This document shows, piece after piece, positions 16,393-24,707 of a stretch of DNA of 30,540 nt. The notes under the pieces were generated by a model, which was given only the letters and a program-made list of their open reading frames with translations, ran no database searches and was not told the DNA's origin. The stretch lies in IMG/VR virus record IMGVR_UViG_3300014913_000809, positions 1 through 30,540 of that record; one strand, written 5' to 3'. Numbering within the stretch: the stretch's first letter is position 1; each line of letters starts with the position of its first letter. This stretch comes from a virus. Made by a program: the position numbers and the translations under genes.

Positions 16393-16995
16393 TTACCTCT
16401 CTAGATTATCTAATATTTTTTGTAAATTATTCTTAGAGTCATCCATTTCTTTCTCAATCTGAACTTCGATGTCTTCAGCAATATTTTCACTCTCCAACAT
16501 TTTATTCTTCTCAATTTTTTCATTCATTAATCTAAGCGCTTTATCAGTTACCCACGCCATTTTTTTCTGCCCCAAAATACGTATATCAGGTACTCTATCA
16601 AAGTTAAATTCATCTAAATTATCAAAAATTGTATTAATAATTGCTGCTGCTTCTTGAATTGCATTAAAACGATTTAACCCTTCAGCCTCTCTCGCTTCAA
16701 CTAACAAACGTAAATATTTTAAATCAATTTGATAGTTACCAAACATATAATTTTCATCTATTTTAAATTTTTCATACAAACGATTATAAAATAACTTACG
16801 CAAATCTTTCAGGGTAACTATTTTTTCATCAACAAAAATTGGAGTTAGAACTTTATACCCAACTTCTATAGCCAAATCACGTACTTCTTCTTTTGAACAT
16901 ACCACCTTATAACCATGCTCTTCAACAATACGCATAGCTTCTTTCAAACGTTTCTTATCAAAATCTTCTCCACTAAAAATATCAAAAGCTTTCAT
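16393..16995 (-). CDS. Hypothetical protein between clamp and recA
   Basis: 200 residues, not recognised. Three parts can be seen. The first is an N-terminal alpha/beta part (MKAFDIFSGEDFDKKRLKEA, then a GYKVVCSKEEVRDLAIE helix). The second is a helical middle with aromatic residues (YMFGNYQIDLKYLRLLV, then AAAIINTIFDNLDEF). The third is an acidic, coiled-coil-like tail from about residue 155 (LMNEKIEKNKMLESENIAED). It has no cysteine pairs or ATP-binding loop. The ATG overlaps the stop of the clamp gene as ATGA and recA follows after a 2-base gap, so it is tightly tied to the replication genes. Roles such as helicase loading are possible but unsupported. Confidence 0.6.
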   Translation of the reverse strand: MKAFDIFSGEDFDKKRLKEAMRIVEEHGYKVVCSKEEVRDLAIEVGYKVLTPIFVDEKIVTLKDLRKLFYNRLYEKFKIDENYMFGNYQIDLKYLRLLVEAREAEGLNRFNAIQEAAAIINTIFDNLDEFNFDRVPDIRILGQKKMAWVTDKALRLMNEKIEKNKMLESENIAEDIEVQIEKEMDDSKNNLQKILDNLER

Positions 16996-18113
16996 ATCAT
17001 TCTCAATGTCGAAATCAATGTGGTGTAATTTTCATTTTCAGATTTAAAAACAATAAATTTCAAATCATTGTTTATACAAATATCAATTACATCATACATA
17101 AAATATTGCAAAACACTTTCAAGTAAAACACCATTTACAGCAAAAATGATTTCTTCATTTACAGTATAATCTAGTTCATGTTCAGTTTCAACCCTTTCAT
17201 TAGCAACAATCAATCTGTTTCCATTAAATTTAAAAATAATCCTATTATCATCTTCAGCATTGAATGTATCTGATATAGTTTTTACAGTATCATAAACAGC
17301 GGAACGTGGGAACCTATATTTCTTATCAGTATTATATAAAATTTGTTTATAATCAGGATATTCTTCATTTATAATTAATGAGCCAACCAAAAATATTTTA
17401 TCAAATTTAAAATATGCATATTTAGAGCCAAATTTAATAAAAACTTGCTGATCCAAATCTAATAAATTGCGCAAAATATTAGCTAAACTATAACTAAATA
17501 AGACAATTCTTTCCGGCATATTAGTTTGTAATGAAATAATATACTCAGCCAAACGTACACCATCCGCACCAACAAAAATAATTTTATCATTATAAATTTT
17601 AATATAAAGACTAGACAACGCTTTGCGCATTTCCATTGGATTAACTAAATTTAAAGTTTTAATAATGCCATCTTTCAATATACTACTATTCAAAACTAAA
17701 TCAGCTTGTTTAACTATTTTAATTAAAGGAAACATATTTGAATTATAAACATCAAAGTGTAATTTACGGTAGGAATATTTACCGCCTTCGAAAAAAGTTT
17801 TTGCTTTAACCAATCCTGTTCTATTAACTATAAAATGAAATTCTTTAGTACCGACTGTTTCGTTATACGCTGTAAATTTGGAAATATAGCCTTTTAGATC
17901 TCTAAATTTAAATAAAATTGTGCCTTGTTCTATAATATTTGCTGTCTTCGATTCTATAATTATTGACAAAACGCCATTTGTAGCCTTAAATAAAAGTTTA
18001 TCTGCCGCTTCTATACAAACCATTCCAATTACCGTGTCTTCAGATGGTTTAACTATTCCATTAAGCTTATTAAAAATTTGTTGCAATTCATGAACAGATA
18101 TTTTAAATTCCAT
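16992..18113 (-). CDS. dnaN: DNA polymerase sliding clamp, DnaN (beta subunit)-like
   Basis: 373 residues, the length of bacterial beta clamps (three similar domains). The family landmarks are an N-terminal FKISVHELQQIFNKL helix, SLYIKIYNDKIIFVGADGVR (about 168-187) corresponding to the ATDGHRLA motif of the second domain, NEEYPDYKQIL (249-259) corresponding to the FPDYRxVLP motif that starts domain 3, and IIFKFNGNRLIVANE. It would encircle DNA and tether the replicative polymerase. It is the first gene after the strongest promoter in the window, with a GAGG ribosome site. Conservation is low outside these landmarks, as usual for phage clamps. A phage-encoded DnaN-type clamp rather than a T4 gp45-type clamp is notable. 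Confidence 0.85.
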   Translation of the reverse strand: MEFKISVHELQQIFNKLNGIVKPSEDTVIGMVCIEAADKLLFKATNGVLSIIIESKTANIIEQGTILFKFRDLKGYISKFTAYNETVGTKEFHFIVNRTGLVKAKTFFEGGKYSYRKLHFDVYNSNMFPLIKIVKQADLVLNSSILKDGIIKTLNLVNPMEMRKALSSLYIKIYNDKIIFVGADGVRLAEYIISLQTNMPERIVLFSYSLANILRNLLDLDQQVFIKFGSKYAYFKFDKIFLVGSLIINEEYPDYKQILYNTDKKYRFPRSAVYDTVKTISDTFNAEDDNRIIFKFNGNRLIVANERVETEHELDYTVNEEIIFAVNGVLLESVLQYFMYDVIDICINNDLKFIVFKSENENYTTLISTLRMI

Positions 18114-18142
18114 ATAAATACCTCGCCGTATTTTTTACTTAT

Positions 18143-18171
18143 ATTATAACACAAAAATTTATTTTTGTTAA
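18143..18171 (-). promoter_or_regulatory. Sigma70-type promoter of the replication operon
   Basis: Read on the minus strand, TTAACA (-35, positions 18171-18166) is followed by exactly 17 bases and then TATAAT (-10, positions 18148-18143). The -10 is preceded by TG-T, giving an extended -10. That is five of six and six of six consensus matches with the optimal spacer. The -35 box begins immediately after the stop codon of the upstream structural gene, and the clamp ATG lies about 30 bases after the -10 with a GAGG site between. This would drive dnaN and the recombination and replication genes after it. It is the only near-consensus promoter I found; weaker ones may exist. Confidence 0.75.
18151..18168. 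repeat. Perfect palindrome inside the promoter spacer (possible operator)
   Basis: ACAAAAAT-TT-ATTTTTGT: two 8-base arms around a 2-base centre with no mismatch. It overlaps the -35 box by three bases and fills the spacer between -35 and -10, where a dimeric repressor would block RNA polymerase. It could also form a weak AT-only hairpin that slows transcription coming from the structural genes, but the stem has just two G-C pairs and no separate U-run, so terminator activity is doubtful. Confidence 0.55.
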
Positions 18172-20214
18172 TTAATATTTAAAATTAAAATCATAATTAG
18201 TTGGAGGCGTATACCCTTTATCGGTAAAATTAAAGTCAGATTTATTAATAACTGCAACTAAATACCTAGACCATCTCTTCTTAACAACACCTATTGGATT
18301 TATATGGGCCTTTAGACAAGTAATTTTATCCAAAAATGGATAAATCTCAGCTTTTAAATCGTATTCTCTATAAGCCGACACTCTATCTATTAAATCTCTA
18401 ACTGCTTCATCAATTGAATGATATTTATTAATATTAAAAATAAACTTAGTTCTAACAGCCTTTCTCTCAATCATATCAGTTTTATCTGAAACATAAGAAT
18501 ATGCCCAGATAGTCCAGTGTCTATTTCTATCGACTTTATAAACTTTATTTTCGCCACTTACATAAAAATAATGGTATGGCTCCGCCCCACCTTTTCTAAA
18601 CATTAATTCTACAAAGCGCCTCCATTTTTCACGCCCTTTACCATCAAACTTTATAACCACCTCATGACTTTTTGGCTTAATATATTCCGGTAATTCGCTA
18701 TAATTTCTAGGTGTTATAACTTTTATACGAGCAGGCAAATCATTAAACCGTAAAGTACCAATAATATTGGCTATCAAATCTTTAAAATAATATGCACCAA
18801 ATAAAACATCTATAGTATTAAAAACATAATAATCATGTTTAGGCTTTACAACAATTCTATCAACAGTAAATTTACGTAGTTGTGGTGTGGACTTAATAAT
18901 TAATTTATCTTCAACTTGATACAATGTGCTATTAATAAAAGCTCCTAAATCTAAATATCCATCATTAGCCCTCCACGGAAAAATAAAAGCATGTAAATCT
19001 TTTTTATAAATAGTATATAAATAAGCTTCGAGGTCATTAAATGACGAAGCAAAACACGAATAATTAATTACAGCGTTTAAATCTGAATGTTCTAATAATG
19101 AAACCAATAATACTTTCTTCAAATGCACTACTTTAGGTATAATCTTAGCTACCAAATCTATAGATTGTCCTTTAGAAACAAGTATAGCTTGTAAATTTAC
19201 ACTATTAATTCCAAAAATTTGAGCGCCGAGCGTACTTATATACAAACCACTAATAATAGCTCTTAAATCAAAAGGCACATTAAGGCCTTTATACCCATGT
19301 ATAGTAGCGACAAGATCTTTATACGTTATAGCATATATATATGCATGAATATGCCCAGGCCCATAACCACCAATAATTATAGCTGGTAATCCTCTAATTG
19401 TAAATCCATGTATTTTTGCACTCAAATCTATTGGATTTATTGTGTATAATAGAGCTTGCAGAGTTGCTACACTAGTCGATTGAATTACAGCCAATAAATC
19501 AAATTTATAAACAGTCGCTATTATTCCGACTAAATCAAAGGTATCATAACCGTGTAATTTACCAATTAAATTGAAAACACCTCTTTGCCAAATCTTATAA
19601 ATATTACCATATAAATCAAATTGGCCGTGCCACCACTCACCATTAATAGAACTTATCAAATCACGTATTTCAATTATATTTAAATAAGCACTTAAATCAG
19701 TTGGCAAATGAATTTTTATATCTGCTAAAATATCACTAATTGCAAAGCCAGATAATAAACCACTTAAATCTTTAATGGCAAAACCATGTAAAATTCCATA
19801 CAAATTAATAGGAGGAATAGTTGTAACTGCAGCCCCTAAATTATAATATGCTTGTATAGTACTACGTAAATAAGCATTTAAATCAATAAAATTAATCAAC
19901 GCATAAATTGATGCTTTTAAATCAACATTAAATGGATTAGCGTAAATATACCCACCTATATCACGTATACCACCATAAATACATGGTAATTTTATTATTT
20001 GAATAGACCCTGGATAAGAAATTGTAATTGTAGGACACGATTTAAGGTAGGTATATGTAAATGTTTTATAAATACCAAAAACTTGAAGAGACGCTTTTAA
20101 ATCATTAGATGGAATTCTTCCAAATACAAAATGTATATTATTAAAACTAGGCGCAATATATCCTCTATTTGTAAATTTAAAAACTATATTATTAAAATTA
20201 GGTCTATTCGCCAT
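18172..20214 (-). CDS. Virion-type protein made of DLxAxI repeats
   Basis: 680 residues. It starts with an FNNIVFKFTNRGYIAPSF segment and ends with DFNFTDKGYTPPTNYDFNF, so both ends carry the FxFT-x2-GYxPP motif found in neighbouring structural proteins. Between residues 38 and 500 about 20-25 degenerate units follow one another, each built on a core such as DLKASI, DLSAYL, DLVATI or DLEAYL. Most are 12-20 residues apart, and several are followed by HGF or HGY. This spacing suggests stacked beta strands in a fibre or solenoid. Residues 500-620 are a different, basic and aromatic globular part (REKWRRFVELMFRKGG), after which two more repeat units precede the end. It is probably a tail or fibre component; no named family is recognised. 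The last gene of the structural block, it abuts the replication promoter. Confidence 0.65.
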   Translation of the reverse strand: MANRPNFNNIVFKFTNRGYIAPSFNNIHFVFGRIPSNDLKASLQVFGIYKTFTYTYLKSCPTITISYPGSIQIIKLPCIYGGIRDIGGYIYANPFNVDLKASIYALINFIDLNAYLRSTIQAYYNLGAAVTTIPPINLYGILHGFAIKDLSGLLSGFAISDILADIKIHLPTDLSAYLNIIEIRDLISSINGEWWHGQFDLYGNIYKIWQRGVFNLIGKLHGYDTFDLVGIIATVYKFDLLAVIQSTSVATLQALLYTINPIDLSAKIHGFTIRGLPAIIIGGYGPGHIHAYIYAITYKDLVATIHGYKGLNVPFDLRAIISGLYISTLGAQIFGINSVNLQAILVSKGQSIDLVAKIIPKVVHLKKVLLVSLLEHSDLNAVINYSCFASSFNDLEAYLYTIYKKDLHAFIFPWRANDGYLDLGAFINSTLYQVEDKLIIKSTPQLRKFTVDRIVVKPKHDYYVFNTIDVLFGAYYFKDLIANIIGTLRFNDLPARIKVITPRNYSELPEYIKPKSHEVVIKFDGKGREKWRRFVELMFRKGGAEPYHYFYVSGENKVYKVDRNRHWTIWAYSYVSDKTDMIERKAVRTKFIFNINKYHSIDEAVRDLIDRVSAYREYDLKAEIYPFLDKITCLKAHINPIGVVKKRWSRYLVAVINKSDFNFTDKGYTPPTNYDFNFKY
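18715..20103 (-). repeat. Coding array of about 20-25 degenerate DLxAxI units
   Basis: Within the protein at 18172-20214 (residues 38-500) the pattern [DN]L-x-[AG]-x-[ILV] recurs. Examples are DLKASL, DLNAYL, NLYGIL, DLSGLL, DLSAYL, DLYGNI, NLIGKL, DLVGII, DLLAVI, DLSAKI, DLVATI, DLRAII, NLQAIL, DLVAKI, DLNAVI, DLEAYL, DLHAFI, DLGAFI, DLIANI and DLPARI. Codons differ between units, so the array is old rather than freshly amplified. Confidence 0.75.
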
Positions 20215-20232
20215 TTAATATTCCTCAAGTAA

Positions 20233-22404
20233 TTAGTTACCAGGGTATAAATTATCATAGACAAGAGCATTATATTCACTATTAGTAGGATGCCTACATA
20301 TCATAAAATGAGCACCACCATACGTAGTCTGAATATAAAAATTTCCATTAGCATCAGATTCAGTAAAACCAATAAAACTCCCATCTTCTTGTTTATATAA
20401 ATAAATTAATGCGCCACTAATAGTAGATGAAGACTCAGATACAATACCAGAAAAGTACCACCCATTTACAATTTCTCCACTACTTGCAGAAGAGAAAGAT
20501 GGCTCGGAAGAGATATATTTTCTCACAAAAATATTGTCAAACTCATTAATCGAATTATACCAACACCCTAATCCAAACGCGCCACTATCTGCAATTGAAG
20601 AATCACTCACAGTTAGAAGCACCGAATCATCAACAAGTCCTTCCAAACTCGTTCCACTAATCCGAAACTCTAACTTATGAGTAGCGTTGACTGTAGGTCC
20701 TGAAGAAGTTTGCGTAAGAGTAGTATGCGAACCACTAATTGTCTTTCCTATGAACCATGTCATCCCAATGTCCCCACCGAAGTCATATTTTGTATTTCCA
20801 CTGATCTGCCTCAAACGAAGGGAGTATCTTTCATTATACTGCGGAAAAACGGTAGCAGTGATTGAAGCATTCTGAACATTTCCTCTATAACAATTAAAGC
20901 CTTTATTATCGTTACTATCTACTCGAAGTCGCCCATTCGACATCGACAGTGTACCTACACCTGCCGTAGTCCAACCCGTTGTATCACCTGAATCATTGAA
21001 ATATATGAAAGTCCTTTCACCGTTACTTACATTACTTACATTTGCATTTCCGTAATAACAGTAAATATCCACATCCGAATCTAAGCTATCATTTATTTTA
21101 ACCCAACAATAAGCCACTCTATCTGGTGTCGAACCCTCTACTTTTTCTACCCAAAAATTCAACAAGGTAGACTCGTCGTTATCAACAAACCGCAGATCTC
21201 CAGATTCATCGGTACCAGAGGGGAAGTTTTGAGAGTGACCCTCTACGTGAAAATCACAATTACTAGATCCAGAACTCTCTCCTACTTTTAAAAGGACTTG
21301 ATAACCTGTCCCAGCTCCAGAAGAACCAGAGATAGTAATTTCCTTCCTATATCTCCAATTCCCTAAATGCTCTTGAATAAGATTGTTAAACAGAGAGTAA
21401 TAAGTTGCTTTAAGCCAAGCATCTGACCTAGCTACACTAGAAATACGAACCTCATCAATTAAACCGTCGAAATACCCTTCCGCACCAGCATAAGACCGAC
21501 GCCCTATATTTGTATTACTATTAACTGAATTAGGGGTTGACCAAGCGGCGCTACCCCCATCATAACTATCATTAAGCCATGTTTTCCAACCAAGAGTGGA
21601 ATTTCCTTTCGCGACAACGAAATAATCTGTGTTATTAGACACAGTTATTTGGCCCGCCTGCCCTTTTATTGTGGGTGCTCCATTTATTTGGAGCATAATT
21701 TTATTGCTTCTAAATCCTAAAGCATAAGCGCGTCCTGAACTATTATCTCTCCCTACAGTAAATACCTCCCACGAACCCGTTTCTACGGAACCATTTATAA
21801 CTGTTTCTATAGTCATCTCAGTTGTTGGATTTAATGACGAATCATTGCCACAGTCGATATAATCATCGCTCCCATCGAAGTCTAATGCTTTCCCAACTTG
21901 ACCATCTACTAAATCACTTGAGGTCATACTTCCTTGGGGAGTGCCGTCATTATTATTTCCCGTGCTATCCTTAATACAACCTACCCCACCAGTTGGGTCT
22001 TGTGATAAATGCCAAACACCTGCGAAATTGCTATCCCAAACATTTGCAGCGACAGAATCTCCAGGGTCTCCAACATAAGTTGTGTTGTCTGCGACGGACG
22101 CGTCATAGTAAAGATAAAAATAAGTATCAAACGAGGATGAAATAGTCCAAGACGATCTAGAGATATGGAGAACCGCTTGTTTACTTGACAAGTCCCATAC
22201 CTCAACTTCTACATAAAGTTGAGTAGTACCATCATCAGAAGTAACTGCGATCTTTTTATAGTTAGAACCTAGTCCATTAAAGACCGCATCAGCATTATCT
22301 TCGGTCAAGAAGAGAGTAACCGGGAAGTGGGTAAGGTCAGAATCAATCTTGGTATGATCAATCTTAAAGCAAATTCTATGTGAATATCCTGAAAGCCAAC
22401 CCAT
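20233..22404 (-). CDS. DUF2341/LamG-type adhesin, higher-GC member
   Basis: 723 residues from the ATG at 22404, which has GGAGG at ideal spacing. A TTG four codons earlier lies across that ribosome site and is rejected. Domain order: an uninterrupted DUF2341 (1-125, from HRICFKIDHTKIDSDLTHF), a LamG/concanavalin-like lectin domain (about 125-340, closing with GLIDEVRISSVARSDAWLKA), a second DUF2341 (from NWRYRKEITISG), a jelly-roll-like region, and a C-terminal carboxypeptidase-regulatory-like module (last 76 residues). It is likely a carbohydrate-binding virion protein. The body is visibly richer in GC than its neighbours (25/60 at 21121-21180, 29/60 at 21181-21240), while the C-terminal module (20233-20463) is AT-rich like the rest, indicating a mosaic origin. 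Confidence 0.8.
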   Translation of the reverse strand: MGWLSGYSHRICFKIDHTKIDSDLTHFPVTLFLTEDNADAVFNGLGSNYKKIAVTSDDGTTQLYVEVEVWDLSSKQAVLHISRSSWTISSSFDTYFYLYYDASVADNTTYVGDPGDSVAANVWDSNFAGVWHLSQDPTGGVGCIKDSTGNNNDGTPQGSMTSSDLVDGQVGKALDFDGSDDYIDCGNDSSLNPTTEMTIETVINGSVETGSWEVFTVGRDNSSGRAYALGFRSNKIMLQINGAPTIKGQAGQITVSNNTDYFVVAKGNSTLGWKTWLNDSYDGGSAAWSTPNSVNSNTNIGRRSYAGAEGYFDGLIDEVRISSVARSDAWLKATYYSLFNNLIQEHLGNWRYRKEITISGSSGAGTGYQVLLKVGESSGSSNCDFHVEGHSQNFPSGTDESGDLRFVDNDESTLLNFWVEKVEGSTPDRVAYCWVKINDSLDSDVDIYCYYGNANVSNVSNGERTFIYFNDSGDTTGWTTAGVGTLSMSNGRLRVDSNDNKGFNCYRGNVQNASITATVFPQYNERYSLRLRQISGNTKYDFGGDIGMTWFIGKTISGSHTTLTQTSSGPTVNATHKLEFRISGTSLEGLVDDSVLLTVSDSSIADSGAFGLGCWYNSINEFDNIFVRKYISSEPSFSSASSGEIVNGWYFSGIVSESSSTISGALIYLYKQEDGSFIGFTESDANGNFYIQTTYGGAHFMICRHPTNSEYNALVYDNLYPGN

Positions 22405-22416
22405 AATTACCTCCAA

Positions 22417-24348
22417 TTATAAAAACCCTTTTGGTTGTACTCTATCTAAAATTAAAGCATTATAATCATAACCTGTATCATCATCAAACGCGACAATAAA
22501 ATGAGCACCACTAATTGGTGTTTCTAAGTAGTATTTACCAGTAATAGAGTCTGAATAACCCTCATCTATTAACTGGCCAGTCTGTCGGTCGTAAAGTCTA
22601 ACTAATCTAGACTTTGGTACATCCATTTCATAAACATATCCATCATAAAAATAACGTTTTGCGCCATGCCAAGAAACTAATTGATTTATGATAGAATAAT
22701 ATGTAGCTTTTATCCAACCTGAAGATCTAGCTATATTAGATATTCTTATTTCATCTATTACTTCATTCCCATATTCCACCCCACCTGGGGGGTCCACTCC
22801 TATATATAATTTATGTGATGAATCCATAGAATCTATCGGACCATTCCATGTAGATGGTGAATTACTATCCATTACACCATTAATATATTGTGACGCTTTT
22901 TTAGTATTATAATCATACAATCCAACTAAATAATACCACGCATCAACTTGCAATGCTGTATTACAAATTAAAGCATACTGATCCGGCCTATTCCAATTAA
23001 ACATAACCCTAAAATGTTTTCCATTTAAAACTTGTTGCAATGTATATGAAGAGTATTTAGGACTATAACCCCCCCAACAACCAACACAAAAAATACCACT
23101 AAAATCACTAAACTCTTTAATCTTAATATATGTCTCCAATGTTATACTACCAGTTATATTTAAAGAACTAGAATAGTTAGCAGCTAAATAATCATCATCA
23201 CCATCAAAGTCTATAGCTTTATTTATAGGCGATTCTACTAAATCAGAAAAAGTCATATTACCATATGAAGTCGTATTATTAAAATTATTTGTAGAATCTA
23301 ATACATTATAATTACTTGGATCTTGGCACATATGATAAACAGCTTTAAAATTAGAATCCCACACCCTAGAACCAGTCGAGCTAGCTATATCACCTACATA
23401 ATCAACGTTATCTATTGCGTTAGGGTCATAATACAAATATAATTCTGTATCAACACCAGAAGCAATAGTAAAATTATCCCTTGATACATGTAAAACTACT
23501 TTTTTAGCACTGACATCAAAACACTCAACTTCCGCATATAATTGTGTTTGTCTATCATCTTTTGTTATAGCAATTTTCTTTCTATATGGGTGATTAGAAC
23601 CGTTTGGTGATGGCCAATATTCTATGCCAGAACTAACTGTGAAATTATCAAAATCTACAGAAACAGTAGTGTTATTATTAGGTTTGTATAAACCTAATAA
23701 TACTACATATTCAGTATTATAAAACCCAGATCTAGAATCTAACTCTACCCAAGTAGAACTATTTCCATCTATTATATACGTAGTTAATGTCGTTCCTTGT
23801 TTAACAATACGCAATTTACCATAATTATTAGACCTAGTCATATAAGTATCATAAGATGTACCGTTTATAACAATATGTGAAAAAAACATATCATCGCCGT
23901 GGCTAGAATGATATCCTGCCTTTACAAATACTTGATTAGAAGAATCTCCACTTAATGGGTATAATTTAATCTCACACCCTACACCATCATGCTCGTCGCC
24001 TAAATTCAAATTGTTAAAATCTACATATAAATCTAAATTGTCTTTAAAAACAAAATTAGATCTTAACCTAGTATATTCAGCGTCTGCACTCGTATTAATA
24101 ACTTCATGAAGCATATTTGAACTTATATATATACTACCGTTAGATGATTTAACAATTGACCACTTATCAATATTTGGTAATGACCCGTCATTACCGCTAA
24201 AATCGTCATTTAAATTATATTTCATTTTATCAAAAAAATCATCATAATTCACAAGTAATGTCAATGGAAAATATGTTAAATCTTCATCTATGTAATTCGA
24301 ATTTACCTTTAATTTACATTTATACCTAAAATCTTGTAAATATCCCAT
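22417..24348 (-). CDS. DUF2341/LamG-type adhesin with inserted jelly-roll domain
   Basis: 643 residues. The N-terminal half of DUF2341 (1-46: YKCKLKVNSNYIDEDLTYF) is separated from its second half (from about 255: KKIAITKDDRQTQLYAEVEC) by an inserted domain. The insert opens DDFSGNDGSLPNIDKW, a jelly-roll-like start. A LamG-type domain follows (DFDGDDDYLAANYSSSLNIT, closing with VIDEIRISNIARSSGWIKAT). The last 78 residues are the shared C-terminal module (YVYEMDVPKSRLVRLYDRQT ... YNALILDRVQP). No signal peptide is present, as expected for a virion protein assembled in the cytoplasm. It probably binds host surface glycans. An AGAGG site precedes the ATG. Confidence 0.75.
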   Translation of the reverse strand: MGYLQDFRYKCKLKVNSNYIDEDLTYFPLTLLVNYDDFFDKMKYNLNDDFSGNDGSLPNIDKWSIVKSSNGSIYISSNMLHEVINTSADAEYTRLRSNFVFKDNLDLYVDFNNLNLGDEHDGVGCEIKLYPLSGDSSNQVFVKAGYHSSHGDDMFFSHIVINGTSYDTYMTRSNNYGKLRIVKQGTTLTTYIIDGNSSTWVELDSRSGFYNTEYVVLLGLYKPNNNTTVSVDFDNFTVSSGIEYWPSPNGSNHPYRKKIAITKDDRQTQLYAEVECFDVSAKKVVLHVSRDNFTIASGVDTELYLYYDPNAIDNVDYVGDIASSTGSRVWDSNFKAVYHMCQDPSNYNVLDSTNNFNNTTSYGNMTFSDLVESPINKAIDFDGDDDYLAANYSSSLNITGSITLETYIKIKEFSDFSGIFCVGCWGGYSPKYSSYTLQQVLNGKHFRVMFNWNRPDQYALICNTALQVDAWYYLVGLYDYNTKKASQYINGVMDSNSPSTWNGPIDSMDSSHKLYIGVDPPGGVEYGNEVIDEIRISNIARSSGWIKATYYSIINQLVSWHGAKRYFYDGYVYEMDVPKSRLVRLYDRQTGQLIDEGYSDSITGKYYLETPISGAHFIVAFDDDTGYDYNALILDRVQPKGFL

Positions 24349-24359
24349 ATTATACCTCT

Positions 24360-24707
24360 CTAACTAACAACATTAATATCAGTTATATTAAAACCGATTA
24401 ACGTTTCACCAACAGCTCCAGAATACGTTGTGGTATAAAAATCTACAACGCTGTTTGACTCAAGATCAACTATATTTAAACAATTATTTGAACCTATAAA
24501 CATTTTATTATTATACACCCACACAGACGTAAAATTATTAGATTCACCCATTAATACATTAAAATTTCTAACATTAACACCAAAATTAAAATTAGAGTCT
24601 GGACTATAACCAGCTTCCGTAAAATTAAAATTACAAATTTCACTCTGACCGAAATAAAAATTTAAATTTGATACAGGCCTATTTATAAAATTAAAAACCG
24701 TACCCAT
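24360..24707 (-). CDS. Short FNFT/GY motif protein, truncated relative of the propeller-like protein
   Basis: 115 residues. The N-terminal third has the strand motifs VFNFINRPVSNLNFYFG and NFNFTEAGYSPDSNFNFG, which match the ends of neighbouring structural proteins. From residue 52 the sequence resembles one blade of the protein at 26893-27684: NFTSVWVYNNKMFIGSNNCL here against FTSVWSNNDYVFVGTVNSG there. It ends soon after, so it looks like a shortened copy, or a single-blade cap, of that protein. It overlaps the next adhesin gene by one base (TAATG) and has GAGGG upstream. Function is presumably structural in the virion. Confidence 0.55.
   Translation of the reverse strand: MGTVFNFINRPVSNLNFYFGQSEICNFNFTEAGYSPDSNFNFGVNVRNFNVLMGESNNFTSVWVYNNKMFIGSNNCLNIVDLESNSVVDFYTTTYSGAVGETLIGFNITDINVVS

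Noticed and set aside
16469-16657. Plus-strand open frame of 62 codons
   Set aside because: It is antisense to the 200-residue hypothetical gene; low-complexity hydrophobic product, no ribosome site.
18151-18168. Rho-independent terminator of the structural block
   Set aside because: The palindrome has a nearly pure A-T stem with a two-base centre and no separate U tail, so a stable hairpin terminator is unlikely; operator is the better reading.
20687-20875. Plus-strand open frame of 62 codons
   Set aside because: It is antisense to the higher-GC adhesin, where higher GC makes chance frames longer; no ribosome site or neighbours on that strand.
21981-22205. Minus-strand frame of 74 codons
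   Set aside because: It is an alternate frame of the DUF2341 region of the higher-GC adhesin with no own start signal.
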